NCBI RefSeq assembly: GCF_013426975.1
Contig: NZ_JACCPY010000006.1
Span: 122,211 to 186,210 of the forward strand
Direction: 5' to 3'
Source of the DNA: Sphaerotilus sulfidivorans
GTDB lineage: Bacteria > Pseudomonadota > Gammaproteobacteria > Burkholderiales > Burkholderiaceae_C
Length of the DNA stretch: 64,000 nucleotides
Shown here: positions 34,459 to 44,205 of the stretch, piece by piece
How positions within the stretch are numbered: the first letter of the stretch is position 1
Layout: each line of letters starts with the position of its first letter
Translations under genes and position numbers: made by a program
The notes under the pieces: generated by a model
Told to the model about the DNA's origin: nothing
Databases searched by the model: none
What the model saw: only the letters and a program-made list of their open reading frames with translations

Positions 34459-35964
34459 TCAGAGCGGCGTGCGCTCGCAGCGGATCAGCCGCTGGTACTC
34501 GCGCCGTGCGGACGGCGTGGCGAAGCGCTCGAACTGATCGAGCAGGCGCGAGAGCTGACGCAGGCGCAGCACCTTGTCGAGCTGCGTCAGGTCGCGGTCG
34601 ACCGCCACGCGCTCCAGCTCCAGCGCGGCATGCCGATCCTGGCGCTCGACCAGCTGCGCATAGTCGGGGCGGGCGGTCACATAGGCCTGCGCTGCGCCCA
34701 GCTCGGTGGCCAGAAAGCGCACATAGGCGGCGGTGTGCGCATGCGCGGCTTCCGGCCAGCGCTGCACCAGACCCCGCTTCAGATCGCCCTGCAGCCGGCT
34801 GATCTCGCCCTCGAGCTGGCGCGACTGCTCGTCGATCGCCTGCAGGCGCCGGCCCAGCTGCTCATGGCGAGTGCCGAGGGCACGCTGCAGCATCGTGCCG
34901 CGCGCCGGCAGCTTCAGCCGCAAGGCCAGTTCTGATGCCAGCCGGCCATATTCGTTGTCGGGTTCGCTGGTGGTGTCGAGGTAGCGCAGCCAGGCCGGCT
35001 GCCAGCGCTCCAGATAGGTCTCGCTGGTCGAGCGCGGCAGATCGGCGTTGTAGCCCTCGATCACCGCATGCACATGGGCCTCGTGCAGCGTGACCTGGCC
35101 GTCGCGGTCACGATCGGGCGAGCGCTCCAGCGGCTGGCCGGAGCGATGGCGCCCGCTCAGCGCCGCGAAGAAATAGGTGGTGTAGTCGCGGTAGTCGCCA
35201 ACCTCGATGCTGGCCGAGCAGCCCTCGGAGAGCCGGTCGGCCGATTCGGCCGCGAAGCCGCAGCGGTTGTAGGCGGCCAGCGTGCGCAGGTCGCGCGCGT
35301 CCGGCCGGATCAGCCGCATGAAGCCGCCCGAATAGCACTGGGTGAAGACGAAGCGCAGCGGCGCGCTGGGCGGCGCGTTCGTGGCCAGCCGCTCGAGCTC
35401 GCGCACCGACATGCGCGTGTCGTCCCACAGCCGCAGGGTGTTGCCGGCCCGGTCGGAGAGATCGCGCAGGCCGTGGCCGTTGAAGACGAACAGTCCCCGG
35501 TCCTGAGGGCCCATCGCGCCGAATTCGCGCGCCAGCGACGGTGCCAGCAGATCGGCCCGGGTACCGTGCACGATGTCCGGTACCCGGTGCTTGCGGTACT
35601 GGTTGCCGTTGAATTCCTGCTGGCCGAAGATCCGTGCCAGAGGCTGCAGATTCTCGCGGCTGTCCGCCGGCCGGCTCCAGATCCGCACATCGCGGACTTC
35701 AGGCGAGGCATCGGCGAAATACACCTTCAGCGTCGCCCCGGGCGCCACCGAGCGCACGATGTCCGCCACCCAGAGCACATTGAGCTCGATCTGCCCCTGG
35801 GAGCCGTCCGGATCGGGGCCGCCGCCCACCAGCCAGACATGCGAGCGGCCTGCGGCCTGCGGTGCGGCGCTGACGGCACCGCTCATCAGCGCCAGCGCGG
35901 CCAGCATGGTCGCCCCCAGCCGGGAGAACGCCGACCTGCGCGGCGAGGACATCAGGCGGGACAT
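34459..35964 (-). CDS. Caspase-like (clan CD) secreted peptidase with EF-hand
   Basis: This 501-residue protein has a signal peptide (LGATMLAALALMSGAVSAAP) and a caspase/legumain-type fold. The catalytic His lies in LFVFNGHG near residue 162 and the catalytic Cys in FVFTQCYSGGF near 208. A DRDRDGQVTLHEAH segment near 283 is a good EF-hand Ca2+ loop. After about 330 the protein is helical, with long coiled-coil-like stretches (QLEGEISRLQGDLKRGL). The start at 35964 (MSRLMSSPRRS) follows the stop of the upstream membrane protein by one base, so translation is coupled; an upstream start at 35997 would overlap that gene. Substrate and purpose are unknown; periplasmic, Ca2+-dependent activity is inferred. 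Confidence 0.72.
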   Translation of the reverse strand: MSRLMSSPRRSAFSRLGATMLAALALMSGAVSAAPQAAGRSHVWLVGGGPDPDGSQGQIELNVLWVADIVRSVAPGATLKVYFADASPEVRDVRIWSRPADSRENLQPLARIFGQQEFNGNQYRKHRVPDIVHGTRADLLAPSLAREFGAMGPQDRGLFVFNGHGLRDLSDRAGNTLRLWDDTRMSVRELERLATNAPPSAPLRFVFTQCYSGGFMRLIRPDARDLRTLAAYNRCGFAAESADRLSEGCSASIEVGDYRDYTTYFFAALSGRHRSGQPLERSPDRDRDGQVTLHEAHVHAVIEGYNADLPRSTSETYLERWQPAWLRYLDTTSEPDNEYGRLASELALRLKLPARGTMLQRALGTRHEQLGRRLQAIDEQSRQLEGEISRLQGDLKRGLVQRWPEAAHAHTAAYVRFLATELGAAQAYVTARPDYAQLVERQDRHAALELERVAVDRDLTQLDKVLRLRQLSRLLDQFERFATPSARREYQRLIRCERTPL

Positions 35965-35965
35965 G

Positions 35966-36544
35966 TCAGTGCTCCGCTGGAAGCGTGGTCGGCGCATCGT
36001 GGCGCTCGGTCAGGACCGGCAGAGGTGCCGGGGCCCGTGTCCGGGCCGGCCGGCTGGGCGTCGTCGCCGCCACGGCATCCTCTTCCTGGAAGACGGACAC
36101 CGGAAGACGGCGAGCCGGCCGGACGCGGGCGCGGCGGGTGCTCAGCGCATACAGCAGCCCCGCCAGCGCGCAGACGCCGCCCAGCACCAGGGACTGCGGC
36201 TGCAGCACCGACAGCCCGGCGAACAGCCCGAGCCCGAGACCCGCGGCGCCGCAGATCAGCATCAGCAGCAGGCCGGAACTCGGTGCAGGCAGCGCCCCCA
36301 GCAGCAGGCCGCCCAGCCAGGGCAGTGCGCCCAGCAGATAGAGGGCGCCGACGATCCAGAGCAGATCCAGGCCGAGCTGGCGCAGCAGTTCGCGACGCGG
36401 CTCCTGCGCCCATTGCTGCGCCAGCACGCCATCGCCCAGCAGAAGATCGACAGCGGCCAGCCCGCCCAGGGCCAGCACCAGGGTCAGCCAGGGCAGCAGC
36501 AGGAAGCCGATGACGGCGCGGCGGTGTATCCAGCGGGAGATCAA
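35966..36544 (-). CDS. Small polytopic membrane protein, unknown function
   Basis: This is a 192-residue protein with four hydrophobic segments (FLLLPWLTLVLALGGLAAV, LDLLWIVGALYLLGALPWLGG, LLLMLICGAAGLGLGLFAGL, LVLGGVCALAGLLYAL) and a basic/Pro-rich cytoplasmic tail from about 135. No family is recognised. Its stop abuts the start of the caspase-like gene, so the pair is probably coexpressed: a membrane protein with a periplasmic peptidase. Start: ATG at 36544. Confidence 0.65.
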   Translation of the reverse strand: MISRWIHRRAVIGFLLLPWLTLVLALGGLAAVDLLLGDGVLAQQWAQEPRRELLRQLGLDLLWIVGALYLLGALPWLGGLLLGALPAPSSGLLLMLICGAAGLGLGLFAGLSVLQPQSLVLGGVCALAGLLYALSTRRARVRPARRLPVSVFQEEDAVAATTPSRPARTRAPAPLPVLTERHDAPTTLPAEH

Positions 36545-36612
36545 GGCGGTGAGGGGAGGAATCGGGATCGAATCGGGGGCGGATCATCGCATGGATGAAT
36601 CCGCCTCGCCAT

Positions 36613-37776
36613 TCAGCCGGCCTGAACGGGCTGGTGGCGGTGCTCGTGCAGCCGGTGCAGCAGCCAGCCCCTCAGGCTGTCGCGGAAGATCAGATGCTGG
36701 CGGACCGGCTCCTGCAGCGGTTTCCACAGATGCGCCCAGGAGGGGCTCGAGACAAAGCTGAGCCGGTCGATGCCCGGATCGGCGCAGGCGGCCTCGATCG
36801 CTTCGCGCATGATCAGGTGGCCGGGCGCGATGTCCGACTCTTCCTCGAGATAGGCGATCTTGACCAGATTCATCGTGCGTGCGCCCAGCAGCACGAACTG
36901 CGCCGCGATCACCCGGTCGTCCAGCCACAGCAGATGGATGCGGCAGCTGCGATGCCGGCCGAACTGCTCCGCCAGCGTCCGGTAGAAGCCGCTCAGCCCC
37001 TCGCAGGCGGCGATCGCGGTGCCGCGTTCGCCCTTCCAGCCTGAAGACTCGACCTGCAGAAAATGCGACAGCGCCTGAGGCAGCGCCGCCGGATCGCTCA
37101 CCACCTCGAAGCGCAGCGCGCCCCGCGACATCGCGCGGCGCTGCAGGCGCCGCACATTGCCATGATGGCTGCGCGACACCCGCTCCAGCGCCTGGTCGAC
37201 CGTGCCGCTGCAGTCCAGCCAGGCGCTGTGGCGCAGCAGCTGCGTGTGCTGGTGTGTGCCGGCCTGGGCGCACAGCGCCCGGTCCAGCGCGCTGACGCCG
37301 GGCACGCCGTCGATGCGCAGCAGATCCCACGCGGGCAGCTGGCGGGCGCCAGCCCCCTGTAGCCAGGCGCGCATCTGGGTCCAGAGGCGGTGGATGTCCT
37401 GATCCGGCGCCAGCGCGATGTCGCAGAGCAGCTGATGCGCATGCACCGGAGTGCGCAGCTCCCGGATGGCGGTCATTCGCCCCACGGCTCTCTGCGACAG
37501 CGCCAGCGGCAGCACTGCCAGCAGACGGCCCTGACGCTCGGCACAGACGAAGAACAGCTCGTCCGGATCGTTGCAGAGATGGCGCAGCCGGGCGCCATGC
37601 CAGACGGGCTGCCGGAAGACGCAGTCGGTCTGCGTGCCGCCAAGCAGCATCGCCTGCCAGCGGGACTGCAGCCTCATCCAGCCGTGCAGGCCTCGTTCGA
37701 GACGGAAGCTCGTCGCGCCGATCTCCTGGACAGCGTGAAACTTCTGCAAAGCAATGTGATCGGCCAGCGCATTCAT
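36613..37776 (-). CDS. GNAT-fold acyltransferase (CelD/FemAB-like)
   Basis: This is a 387-residue protein of the BioF2/CelD-like acetyltransferase group. Features are a middle domain QALERVSRSHHGNVRRLQRRAMSRGALRFEVV and the C-terminal GNAT motifs ESSGWKGERGTAIAA, FYRTLAEQF, CRIHLLWLDDRVIAAQFVLLGARTMNLVKIAYLEE. The A-like acyl-CoA loop follows (DIAPGHLIMREAIEAA). Such proteins act in polysaccharide or lipid modification in exosortase-type and cellulose loci; here no such cluster is adjacent. The ATG at 37776 gives MNALADHIALQKF; no strong ribosome site is seen. It ends 68 bases before the membrane-protein gene on the same strand. Confidence 0.75.
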   Translation of the reverse strand: MNALADHIALQKFHAVQEIGATSFRLERGLHGWMRLQSRWQAMLLGGTQTDCVFRQPVWHGARLRHLCNDPDELFFVCAERQGRLLAVLPLALSQRAVGRMTAIRELRTPVHAHQLLCDIALAPDQDIHRLWTQMRAWLQGAGARQLPAWDLLRIDGVPGVSALDRALCAQAGTHQHTQLLRHSAWLDCSGTVDQALERVSRSHHGNVRRLQRRAMSRGALRFEVVSDPAALPQALSHFLQVESSGWKGERGTAIAACEGLSGFYRTLAEQFGRHRSCRIHLLWLDDRVIAAQFVLLGARTMNLVKIAYLEEESDIAPGHLIMREAIEAACADPGIDRLSFVSSPSWAHLWKPLQEPVRQHLIFRDSLRGWLLHRLHEHRHQPVQAG

Positions 37777-37925
37777 GGTAACCAATGGTAATCATCAACT
37801 ATGAATGTGTAAGCGTCTTTGTCTGACTCTCCGACCGGATGCGGGGGGAGCCGCCGGTCAAGGCGACAGCCGATGCGCAAGAATTCGTGTTCCCGACCGT
37901 ACCTGGACACTGACCGATTGCTGCC

Positions 37926-38468
37926 ATGACCCGACGCGAGATCCTGAAGATGGGCGATGCCCGACTGCTGAAGCCGGCCCGACCGGTCACCGAGGCCGAG
38001 TTCGGCACCACCGAGCTGCACGCGCTGATCGCCGACATGGTCGAGACCATGCAGGCGGTGCAGGGTGCGGGCCTGGCTGCGCCACAGATCGGCGTCGATC
38101 TGGCGCTGGTGATCTTCGGCTTCGGTGCCAGCCGGCGCTATCCGGACGCACCGGCCGTGCCGGCCACCGTGCTGATCAACCCGGTGATCGAGCCGCTGTC
38201 CGACCAGGAGGAAGACGGCTGGGAGGGCTGCCTGTCGGTGCCGGGCCTGCGCGGCGTGGTGCCGCGCTGGTCACGCATCCGCTACACCGGCCGCGACGAG
38301 CGTGGCCAGCCGATCGACCGCATCGCCGAGGGCTTTCATGCCCGGGTGGTGCAGCACGAATGCGATCACCTGATCGGCACGCTCTACCCGATGCGGGTGC
38401 GCGACTTCAGCCGCTTCGGCTACACCGAGGTGCTGTTTCCCGGCCTGGATGCGGCCGACGACGACTGA
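37926..38468 (+). CDS. def: Peptide deformylase
   Basis: This is a 180-residue metalloenzyme that removes the formyl group from the N-terminal methionine of new proteins. The three signature boxes are present: [10 protein letters not shown] (motif 1), EGCLSVPG (Cys ligand, motif 2) and [11 protein letters not shown] (two His ligands and catalytic Glu, motif 3). The opening [16 protein letters not shown] matches the ILxxGDxxL pattern common in Burkholderiales. It is normally next to fmt, which is not seen here, so this is probably an extra, solitary def copy. The start is ATG at 37926. The 3' end overlaps the stomatin gene by 49 bases. The 140-base upstream gap shows no strong feature. Confidence 0.93.
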   Translation: MTRREILKMGDARLLKPARPVTEAEFGTTELHALIADMVETMQAVQGAGLAAPQIGVDLALVIFGFGASRRYPDAPAVPATVLINPVIEPLSDQEEDGWEGCLSVPGLRGVVPRWSRIRYTGRDERGQPIDRIAEGFHARVVQHECDHLIGTLYPMRVRDFSRFGYTEVLFPGLDAADDD

Positions 38469-39394
38469 GGCGCCGCCGCGCTCCCGGCGCTGCCGGCACG
38501 CATCAGGGTCATCGCGGTGCCGATCAGCCCGGCGACCTCGCCCATGTGGCCGGGCACGATCATGGTGTTGTTCTTCTGCGCCAGCTGCGCATAGGCGTCG
38601 ACCGCCTTCTCGGCAACCTTGAGCTGCACCGCCTGTACTCCGCCGGGCTGCTCGATGGCGGCGGCGATCTTGCGGATGGCCTCGGCGGTGGCGTCGGCCA
38701 CCGCGGCGATGGCAGCCGCCTCGCCCTGGGCCTGGTTGATCTGGGCCTGCTTCTCGCCTTCGGAGCGGGCGATGAAGGACTCGCGCTCGCCGGTGGCGAT
38801 GTTGATCTGCTCCTGCTTGCGGCCTTCGGAGGCGGCGATCAGCGCGCGCTTCTCGCGCTCGGCGGTGATCTGCTGCTGCATCGCGTGCAGGATCTCGGCC
38901 GGCGGTGTCAGATCCTTGATCTCGTAGCGCAGCACCTTCACGCCCCAGGTCAGCGCAGCCTCGTCGAGCGCGCTGACCACCGCCGCGTTGATCATCTCGC
39001 GCTCCTCGAAGGTGCGATCCAGCTCCATCTTGCCGATCACCGAGCGCAGCGTGGTCTGGGCGAGCTGGGTGATCGCCATCACATAGTCGGACGAGCCGTA
39101 GCTGGCGCGCATCGGGTCGGTGACCTGGAAGTAGAGGATGCCGTCGACCTTGAGCTGGGTGTTGTCGCGGGTGATGCAGACCTGGCTGGGCACGTCGAGC
39201 GGAATTTCCTTGAGCGAGTGGCGATAGGCCAGCCGGTCGATGAAGGGAATCAGGAAGTTCAGGCCGGGCGAGAGCGTGCCGTGGTACTTGCCCAGGCGCT
39301 CGACCACCCAGGCGCTCTGCTGGGGCACGACCTTGATGGCGCGGCCGATGAAGAGAATCGTCACGATCAGAATGACCGGGGCAAGAACATCCAT
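38420..39394 (-). CDS. SPFH/stomatin-like membrane protein (QmcA/HflK type)
   Basis: This 324-residue protein has one N-terminal membrane segment ([18 protein letters not shown]) and an SPFH/band-7 domain ([63 protein letters not shown]). A coiled coil follows ([29 protein letters not shown]). The Ala/Gln-rich end and the pairing with NfeD are typical of stomatin-family membrane-domain organisers. The ATG at 39394 shares its first bases with the NfeD stop (ATGA). GTG at 39397 is a less likely start. The C-terminus overlaps def by 49 bases, so the last residues are weakly constrained. Confidence 0.9.
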   Translation of the reverse strand: MDVLAPVILIVTILFIGRAIKVVPQQSAWVVERLGKYHGTLSPGLNFLIPFIDRLAYRHSLKEIPLDVPSQVCITRDNTQLKVDGILYFQVTDPMRASYGSSDYVMAITQLAQTTLRSVIGKMELDRTFEEREMINAAVVSALDEAALTWGVKVLRYEIKDLTPPAEILHAMQQQITAEREKRALIAASEGRKQEQINIATGERESFIARSEGEKQAQINQAQGEAAAIAAVADATAEAIRKIAAAIEQPGGVQAVQLKVAEKAVDAYAQLAQKNNTMIVPGHMGEVAGLIGTAMTLMRAGSAGSAAAPQSSSAASRPGNSTSV

Positions 39395-39870
39395 CACGGG
39401 CTCCTTGGCGTTGAGGGTGTTGCGGGTGTGGCCGGGCGCACGCGCAGCATCGTGCCCTCGACATCGACGATGATGAATTCGCCGGTGGACTGGGCCTGTG
39501 CGGCCGGGGTGTCGTCGGTGCAGCGGACGACCCAGTGCGCGCCGCGGTACTGGACGCTGGCGGTGCCGTCGGCGCGCCAGCGCGACACATGCACGGCCTG
39601 GCCCCGATCGAGCACCAGGCCGATGTCCGGCGGCGCGTCACCACGGGGACGCCGTCGCCATGTGCGCAGCGCCAGCATCGCGCCACCGCCGATCAGCGCG
39701 GCAGTCAGCATCTGCAGCGTGACCGCACCGCCGCCCCAGGCGACCAGCCCGGCGCAGGCCAGTCCGATCGCCAGCAGCAGCAGGAAGACCGTGCCGGAGA
39801 ACAGCTCCAGCGCCAGCAGCAGCCCCGAGGCGATCCACCAGAGCCGTGCACCATCCAGATCGACATCCAT
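39394..39870 (-). CDS. NfeD-like protein
   Basis: This 158-residue protein is the usual partner of a stomatin/SPFH protein. It has two to three membrane segments (WWIASGLLLALELFSGTVF, LLLLAIGLACAGLVAW, LQMLTAALIGGGAMLALR) and a C-terminal OB-fold-like part (VLDRGQAVHVSRWRADGTASVQYRGAHWVVR). The start MDVDLDGARLW at 39870 is the family style; the longer upstream frame is not. It couples to the stomatin gene by ATGA. Short NfeD forms without protease domain are known to occur together with SPFH proteins. Confidence 0.85.
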   Translation of the reverse strand: MDVDLDGARLWWIASGLLLALELFSGTVFLLLLAIGLACAGLVAWGGGAVTLQMLTAALIGGGAMLALRTWRRRPRGDAPPDIGLVLDRGQAVHVSRWRADGTASVQYRGAHWVVRCTDDTPAAQAQSTGEFIIVDVEGTMLRVRPATPATPSTPRSP

Positions 39871-40052
39871 GCCAGTCTCCCGTCCAGCCGAGACGGTCCC
39901 AGTGTAGGGGCGCGGCCCGGTCTGCCACCTGATGCGCGTCACATCCCGCCGCAGGCCTCGTCCATCGTCGTCGCGTCACGCGCTGGCCCTACACTTCGCC
40001 CTTCGCTTTTTTCCTGTTCCACCGCCCCCTGGTCTTCGGAGACCCTTCCGCC

Positions 40053-42311
40053 ATGCAGCGCTTCCATTTCCCGATCGTCATCATCGACGAGGACTTCCGC
40101 TCGGAGAACACCTCCGGTCTGGGCATTCGCGCGCTGGCGCAGGCCATCGAGACGGAAGGATCCGAGGTGCTGGGCGTGACCAGCTACGGCGACCTGAGCC
40201 AGTTCGCGCAGCAGCAGAGCCGCGCCTCGGCCTTCATCCTGTCGATCGACGACGAGGAGTTCACGCCCGGCCCCGAACTGGACCCGGCGGTGCTGAACCT
40301 GAGGAAGTTCATCGAGGAGATCCGCTTCCGCAACCCGGACATCCCGATCTACATCTACGGCGAGACGCGCACCAGCCAGCACATCCCGAACGACATCCTG
40401 CGCGAGCTGCACGGCTTCATCCACATGTTCGAGGACACGCCGGAGTTCGTGGCGCGTCACATCATCCGCGAGGCCAAGAGCTACCTCGACGGGCTGGCGC
40501 CGCCGTTCTTCAAGCAGCTGATGGAATACGCGCGCGACGGCTCCTACAGCTGGCACTGCCCGGGCCACTCCGGCGGCGTGGCCTTCCTGAAGAGCCCGGT
40601 CGGCCAGATGTTCCACCAGTTCTTCGGCGAGAACATGCTGCGCGCCGACGTCTGCAACGCGGTCGAGGAACTCGGCCAGCTGCTCGACCACACCGGGCCG
40701 GTCGCACAGAGCGAGCGCAACGCCGCGCGCATCTTCAACGCCGACCACTGCTTCTTCGTCACCAACGGCACCTCGACCTCCAACAAGATGGTCTGGCACC
40801 ACACGGTGGCGCCGGGCGACGTGGTGGTGGTGGACCGCAACTGCCACAAGTCGATCCTGCACTCGATCATCATGACCGGCGCGATTCCGGTGTTCATGAC
40901 GCCGACGCGCAACCACTACGGCATCATCGGCCCGATCCCGCAGACCGAGTTCACCCGCGAGGCCATCGAGGCCAAGATCGCGAAGAACCCGCTGCTGGCC
41001 GGCGTCGACACCACCGGCATCAAGCCGCGCATCATGACGCTGACGCAGAGCACCTATGACGGCGTGCTCTACAACACCGAGACCATCAAGCAGATGATGG
41101 ACGGCTGGATCGACACCCTGCACTTCGACGAGGCCTGGCTGCCGCACGCCGCCTTCCACAAGTTCTACGGCAGCTACCACGCGATGGGCAAGAACCGCCC
41201 GCGCCCGAAGCAGGCGATGGTCTACGCCACCCAGTCGACGCACAAGCTGCTGGCCGGCATCAGCCAAGCCTCGCAGGTGCTGGTGCAGGACGCGCAGGAG
41301 CAGAAGCTCGACCGCCACCTCTTCAACGAGGCCTACCTGATGCACACCTCCACCAGCCCGCAGTACGCGATCATCGCCTCGTGCGACGTCGCCGCGGCGA
41401 TGATGGAGCCCCCGGGCGGCACCGCGCTGGTCGAGGAGAGCATCAAGGAGGCGCTGGACTTCCGCCGCGCGATGCGCAAGGTCGACGAGGAGTTCGGCCA
41501 CGACTGGTGGTTCAAGGTCTGGGGCCCGCCGGCGCTGGCCGCCGACGGCATCGGTCGCGCCGAAGGCTGGGTGCTGCAGGCCAACGAGAGCTGGCACGGC
41601 TTCGGCGATCTGGCCGCCGGCTTCAACATGCTCGACCCGATCAAGTCGACGCTGATCACGCCCGGACTGGATGTCTCGGGCGACTTCGCCGAGACCGGCA
41701 TTCCGGCCTCGATCGTCTCGAAGTACCTGGCCGAGCACGGCGTGGTGGTCGAGAAGACGGGCCTGTATTCGTTCTTCATCATGTTCACCATCGGCATCAC
41801 CAAGGGCCGCTGGAACACGCTGCTGACCGCGCTGCAGCAGTTCAAGGACGACTACGACCGCAACCAGCCGATCTGGCGCGTGCTGCCCGAGTTCGCGGGC
41901 AAGTTCCCGATGTACGAGCGTCTGGGCCTGAAGGACCTGTGCCAGCTCATCCACAAGGCCTACGCCGAGGGCGACATCGCGCGCCTGACGACAGAGGTCT
42001 ATCTGTCGGATGTCGAGCCGGCGATGAAGCCCAGCGATGCCTACGCGCACATCGCGCACCGCCGCACCGAGCGGGTCGAGATCGACCAGCTCGAAGGCCG
42101 CATCACCACCTCGCTGCTGACGCCGTACCCGCCGGGCATTCCGCTGCTGATCCCGGGCGAGCGCTTCAACAAGCGCATCGTCGACTACCTGCGCTTCACC
42201 CGCGACTTCAACGAGCGTTTCCCCGGCTTCCACACCGATGTGCACGGTCTGGTCGAGGAGGACATCGGCGGCGGGCGCAAGCGCTATTTCATCGACTGCG
42301 TGAAGGCCTGA
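40053..42311 (+). CDS. Orn/Lys/Arg decarboxylase (PLP-dependent, inducible type)
   Basis: This is a 752-residue enzyme of the bacterial arginine/lysine/ornithine decarboxylase family with three parts. There is an N-terminal receiver-like wing domain (FPIVIIDEDFRSENTSGLGIRAL). The PLP domain has the Schiff-base Lys in ATQSTHKLLAGISQASQ, DEAWLPHAAFH, and SHNKMVWHH-like NGTSTSNKMVWHH. A C-terminal domain follows. Related enzymes produce agmatine, cadaverine or putrescine and serve in acid resistance or polyamine supply. The substrate cannot be read with certainty; the length and Burkholderiales type suggest arginine or lysine. The gene has its own promoter region (39871-40052). An AraC regulator and a transporter follow in the same direction. 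Confidence 0.92.
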   Translation: MQRFHFPIVIIDEDFRSENTSGLGIRALAQAIETEGSEVLGVTSYGDLSQFAQQQSRASAFILSIDDEEFTPGPELDPAVLNLRKFIEEIRFRNPDIPIYIYGETRTSQHIPNDILRELHGFIHMFEDTPEFVARHIIREAKSYLDGLAPPFFKQLMEYARDGSYSWHCPGHSGGVAFLKSPVGQMFHQFFGENMLRADVCNAVEELGQLLDHTGPVAQSERNAARIFNADHCFFVTNGTSTSNKMVWHHTVAPGDVVVVDRNCHKSILHSIIMTGAIPVFMTPTRNHYGIIGPIPQTEFTREAIEAKIAKNPLLAGVDTTGIKPRIMTLTQSTYDGVLYNTETIKQMMDGWIDTLHFDEAWLPHAAFHKFYGSYHAMGKNRPRPKQAMVYATQSTHKLLAGISQASQVLVQDAQEQKLDRHLFNEAYLMHTSTSPQYAIIASCDVAAAMMEPPGGTALVEESIKEALDFRRAMRKVDEEFGHDWWFKVWGPPALAADGIGRAEGWVLQANESWHGFGDLAAGFNMLDPIKSTLITPGLDVSGDFAETGIPASIVSKYLAEHGVVVEKTGLYSFFIMFTIGITKGRWNTLLTALQQFKDDYDRNQPIWRVLPEFAGKFPMYERLGLKDLCQLIHKAYAEGDIARLTTEVYLSDVEPAMKPSDAYAHIAHRRTERVEIDQLEGRITTSLLTPYPPGIPLLIPGERFNKRIVDYLRFTRDFNERFPGFHTDVHGLVEEDIGGGRKRYFIDCVKA

Positions 42312-42327
42312 GCGGCCGGGATCGGCC

Positions 42328-43194
42328 ATGGAAGGCGTGCCGGAGCGCTTCGATTCGCCGCGCGACCGCGCCGAGTTCCTGCGCCCGGCGCATCGCGCCG
42401 GCGTGGAGCTCTACCGCGCCGCCATCGTCGACTGCGCCTTCGAGCCGCACGGCCATGACGCCTACGGCTTCGGCGTGATCGACCAGGGGGTCGAGCGCTT
42501 CCGGCTGCGCGGCGCCGAGCATCTCGCGCCGGTGGACACGCTGGTGGCGATGCAGCCCGAGGATCTGCACACCGGTCGCGCCGAGACGCCGCAAGGCTGG
42601 TCCTACCGGATGGTCTATCTGGACGAGGATCTGCTGCGCGGCCTCGGCGGCGGTGCGGCCTGGCGCTTCGACGAGGCGCTGATCCGCGATCCGCGCACCG
42701 TCGCGCCGGTCAGCGCGCTGATGCATCGGCTCTGGCGCGCGGCCGAGCAGGGCGCCGAGCCGCTGGCCTTCGACAGTCTGCTCGTCGAGCTGGTCGAGCA
42801 CCTGCGCCCGCATGCACGCGACGCGGGCGTGCCGCGCGAGGCCTGCGCCGCGGCGCGCTTCCGCCCGGTGATGGAGCTGATGCGCGCACGCCTGGACGAG
42901 CCGCTGACGCTCGACGAGCTGGCCGCCGCCGCGGGCCTGAGCCCTTTCCATTTCCTGCGCAGCTTTCGCCGCGAGCACCACGCCACGCCGCAGCAGATGC
43001 TGATGGCGCTGCGCCTGCTCGAGGCCAAGCGCCGCATCGCCGCCGGCGAGCCGCTGGCGCAGGTGGCCGCGGCCACCGGCCTGGCCGATCAGGCGCATCT
43101 GACCCGTGCCTTCTCGCGCCGCTACGGCGTGACGCCGGCGCGCTACCGCCAGCAGCTGCAGCAATCCGGTACAAGACCCCGCCGGCACGCCTGA
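42328..43194 (+). CDS. AraC-family transcriptional regulator
   Basis: This 288-residue regulator has an AraC-like cupin ligand domain at the N-terminus (VELYRAAIVDCAFEPHGHDAYGFGVIDQGVERFRLRG, with MQPEDLHTGRAE). At the end are two helix-turn-helix units: LTLDELAAAAGLSPFHFLRSFRREHHATPQQMLMALRL and then PLAQVAAATGLADQAHLTRAFSRRYGVTPARYRQQL. It follows the decarboxylase by 16 bases and precedes an EamA transporter by 15 bases on the same strand. It may control the transporter, as in many AraC/LeuE-EamA pairs, or the decarboxylase. No palindromic site is seen next to it. Confidence 0.88.
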   Translation: MEGVPERFDSPRDRAEFLRPAHRAGVELYRAAIVDCAFEPHGHDAYGFGVIDQGVERFRLRGAEHLAPVDTLVAMQPEDLHTGRAETPQGWSYRMVYLDEDLLRGLGGGAAWRFDEALIRDPRTVAPVSALMHRLWRAAEQGAEPLAFDSLLVELVEHLRPHARDAGVPREACAAARFRPVMELMRARLDEPLTLDELAAAAGLSPFHFLRSFRREHHATPQQMLMALRLLEAKRRIAAGEPLAQVAAATGLADQAHLTRAFSRRYGVTPARYRQQLQQSGTRPRRHA

Positions 43195-43209
43195 CCGACA
43201 CTGCCCGGC

Positions 43210-44205
43210 ATGTCGATCGGAATTCTCTGCGCCCTGGTGGCTGGCCTGATGTGGGGCCTGGTCTTCGTCACGCCGCTGCTGCTGCCGGACTATCCGGCCG
43301 CGCTGCTGTCCTGCGGCCGCTATCTGGCCTTCGGGCTGATCGCGCTGCCGATCGCCTGGTTCGACCGCGCGCGGCTGCGCGAGCTCGAGCGCAGCGACTG
43401 GATCGAGGCGCTCAAGCTCTCGGCCATCGGCAACCTGCTGTACTACCTCTGCCTGGCCGCCGCGATCCAGCGCGCGGGCGGTGCGCTGCCGACGATGATC
43501 ATCGGCACGCTGCCGGTGGTGATCGCCATCTGCTCGAACCTGCGCGATCCGCGCGAGCGCCTGCCGTGGCGCGAGCTGCTGCCGCCGCTGGTGCTGATCG
43601 CCATCGGCATCGCCTGCGTCAATCAGGTCGAGCTGGAGCGGCTGCGCGCCGAGGGCAGTCTGGATGCGGGCCGCTATCTGGGCGGCGCCTTGCTGGCCCT
43701 GGCTGCGGTGGCCTGCTGGACCTGGTACCCGATCCGCAATGCCGACTGGATGCGCGCCCATCCGGACCGCCATCCGCGCAGCTGGGCCACCGCGCAGGGA
43801 CTGATGACGCTGCCGCTGGCGGCGCTGGGCTACGGCGCGCTGGGGCTGGTCTCGCTGACACCGGCCGGCGCGGCCGGGCTGGGCGTGGCCATGCCCTTCG
43901 GGCCGGAGCCGCTGCGCTTCGTGCTGATGATGCTGGCGGTGGGCCTGCTGGCGTCCTGGGTCGGCACGCTGTGCTGGAACGCCGCCAGCCAGCGCCTGCC
44001 CACCACGCTGCTCGGGCAGCTGATCGTGTTCGAGACGCTGGCTGCGCTGGGCTACGCGATGCTGCTGCGCGGGCGCTGGCCGGATGCGGCCACGCTGGCG
44101 GGCATCGTGCTGCTGGTGGCCGGCGTGCTGCTGGCCCTGCGGGTGCGTCCGCGGCGTGGACCGGATGGAACCGATGCCGATGCGCAGCCGGTCACGCCGG
44201 CCTGA
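43210..44205 (+). CDS. EamA-family (DMT) transporter
   Basis: This is a 331-residue inner-membrane protein with about ten hydrophobic helices in two EamA repeats. The first runs from LCALVAGLMWGLVFVTPLLL and the second from LGGALLALAAVACWTWYPI to LLLVAGVLLALRVR. The drug/metabolite transporter superfamily exports amino acids, nucleosides or small metabolites. The substrate is unknown. Placement after an AraC-type regulator and a decarboxylase fits export of an amine or amino acid, but this is inference. It ends before a region with a stem-like GCGCTGACGGACAGGCGC near 44230. Confidence 0.82.
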   Translation: MSIGILCALVAGLMWGLVFVTPLLLPDYPAALLSCGRYLAFGLIALPIAWFDRARLRELERSDWIEALKLSAIGNLLYYLCLAAAIQRAGGALPTMIIGTLPVVIAICSNLRDPRERLPWRELLPPLVLIAIGIACVNQVELERLRAEGSLDAGRYLGGALLALAAVACWTWYPIRNADWMRAHPDRHPRSWATAQGLMTLPLAALGYGALGLVSLTPAGAAGLGVAMPFGPEPLRFVLMMLAVGLLASWVGTLCWNAASQRLPTTLLGQLIVFETLAALGYAMLLRGRWPDAATLAGIVLLVAGVLLALRVRPRRGPDGTDADAQPVTPA

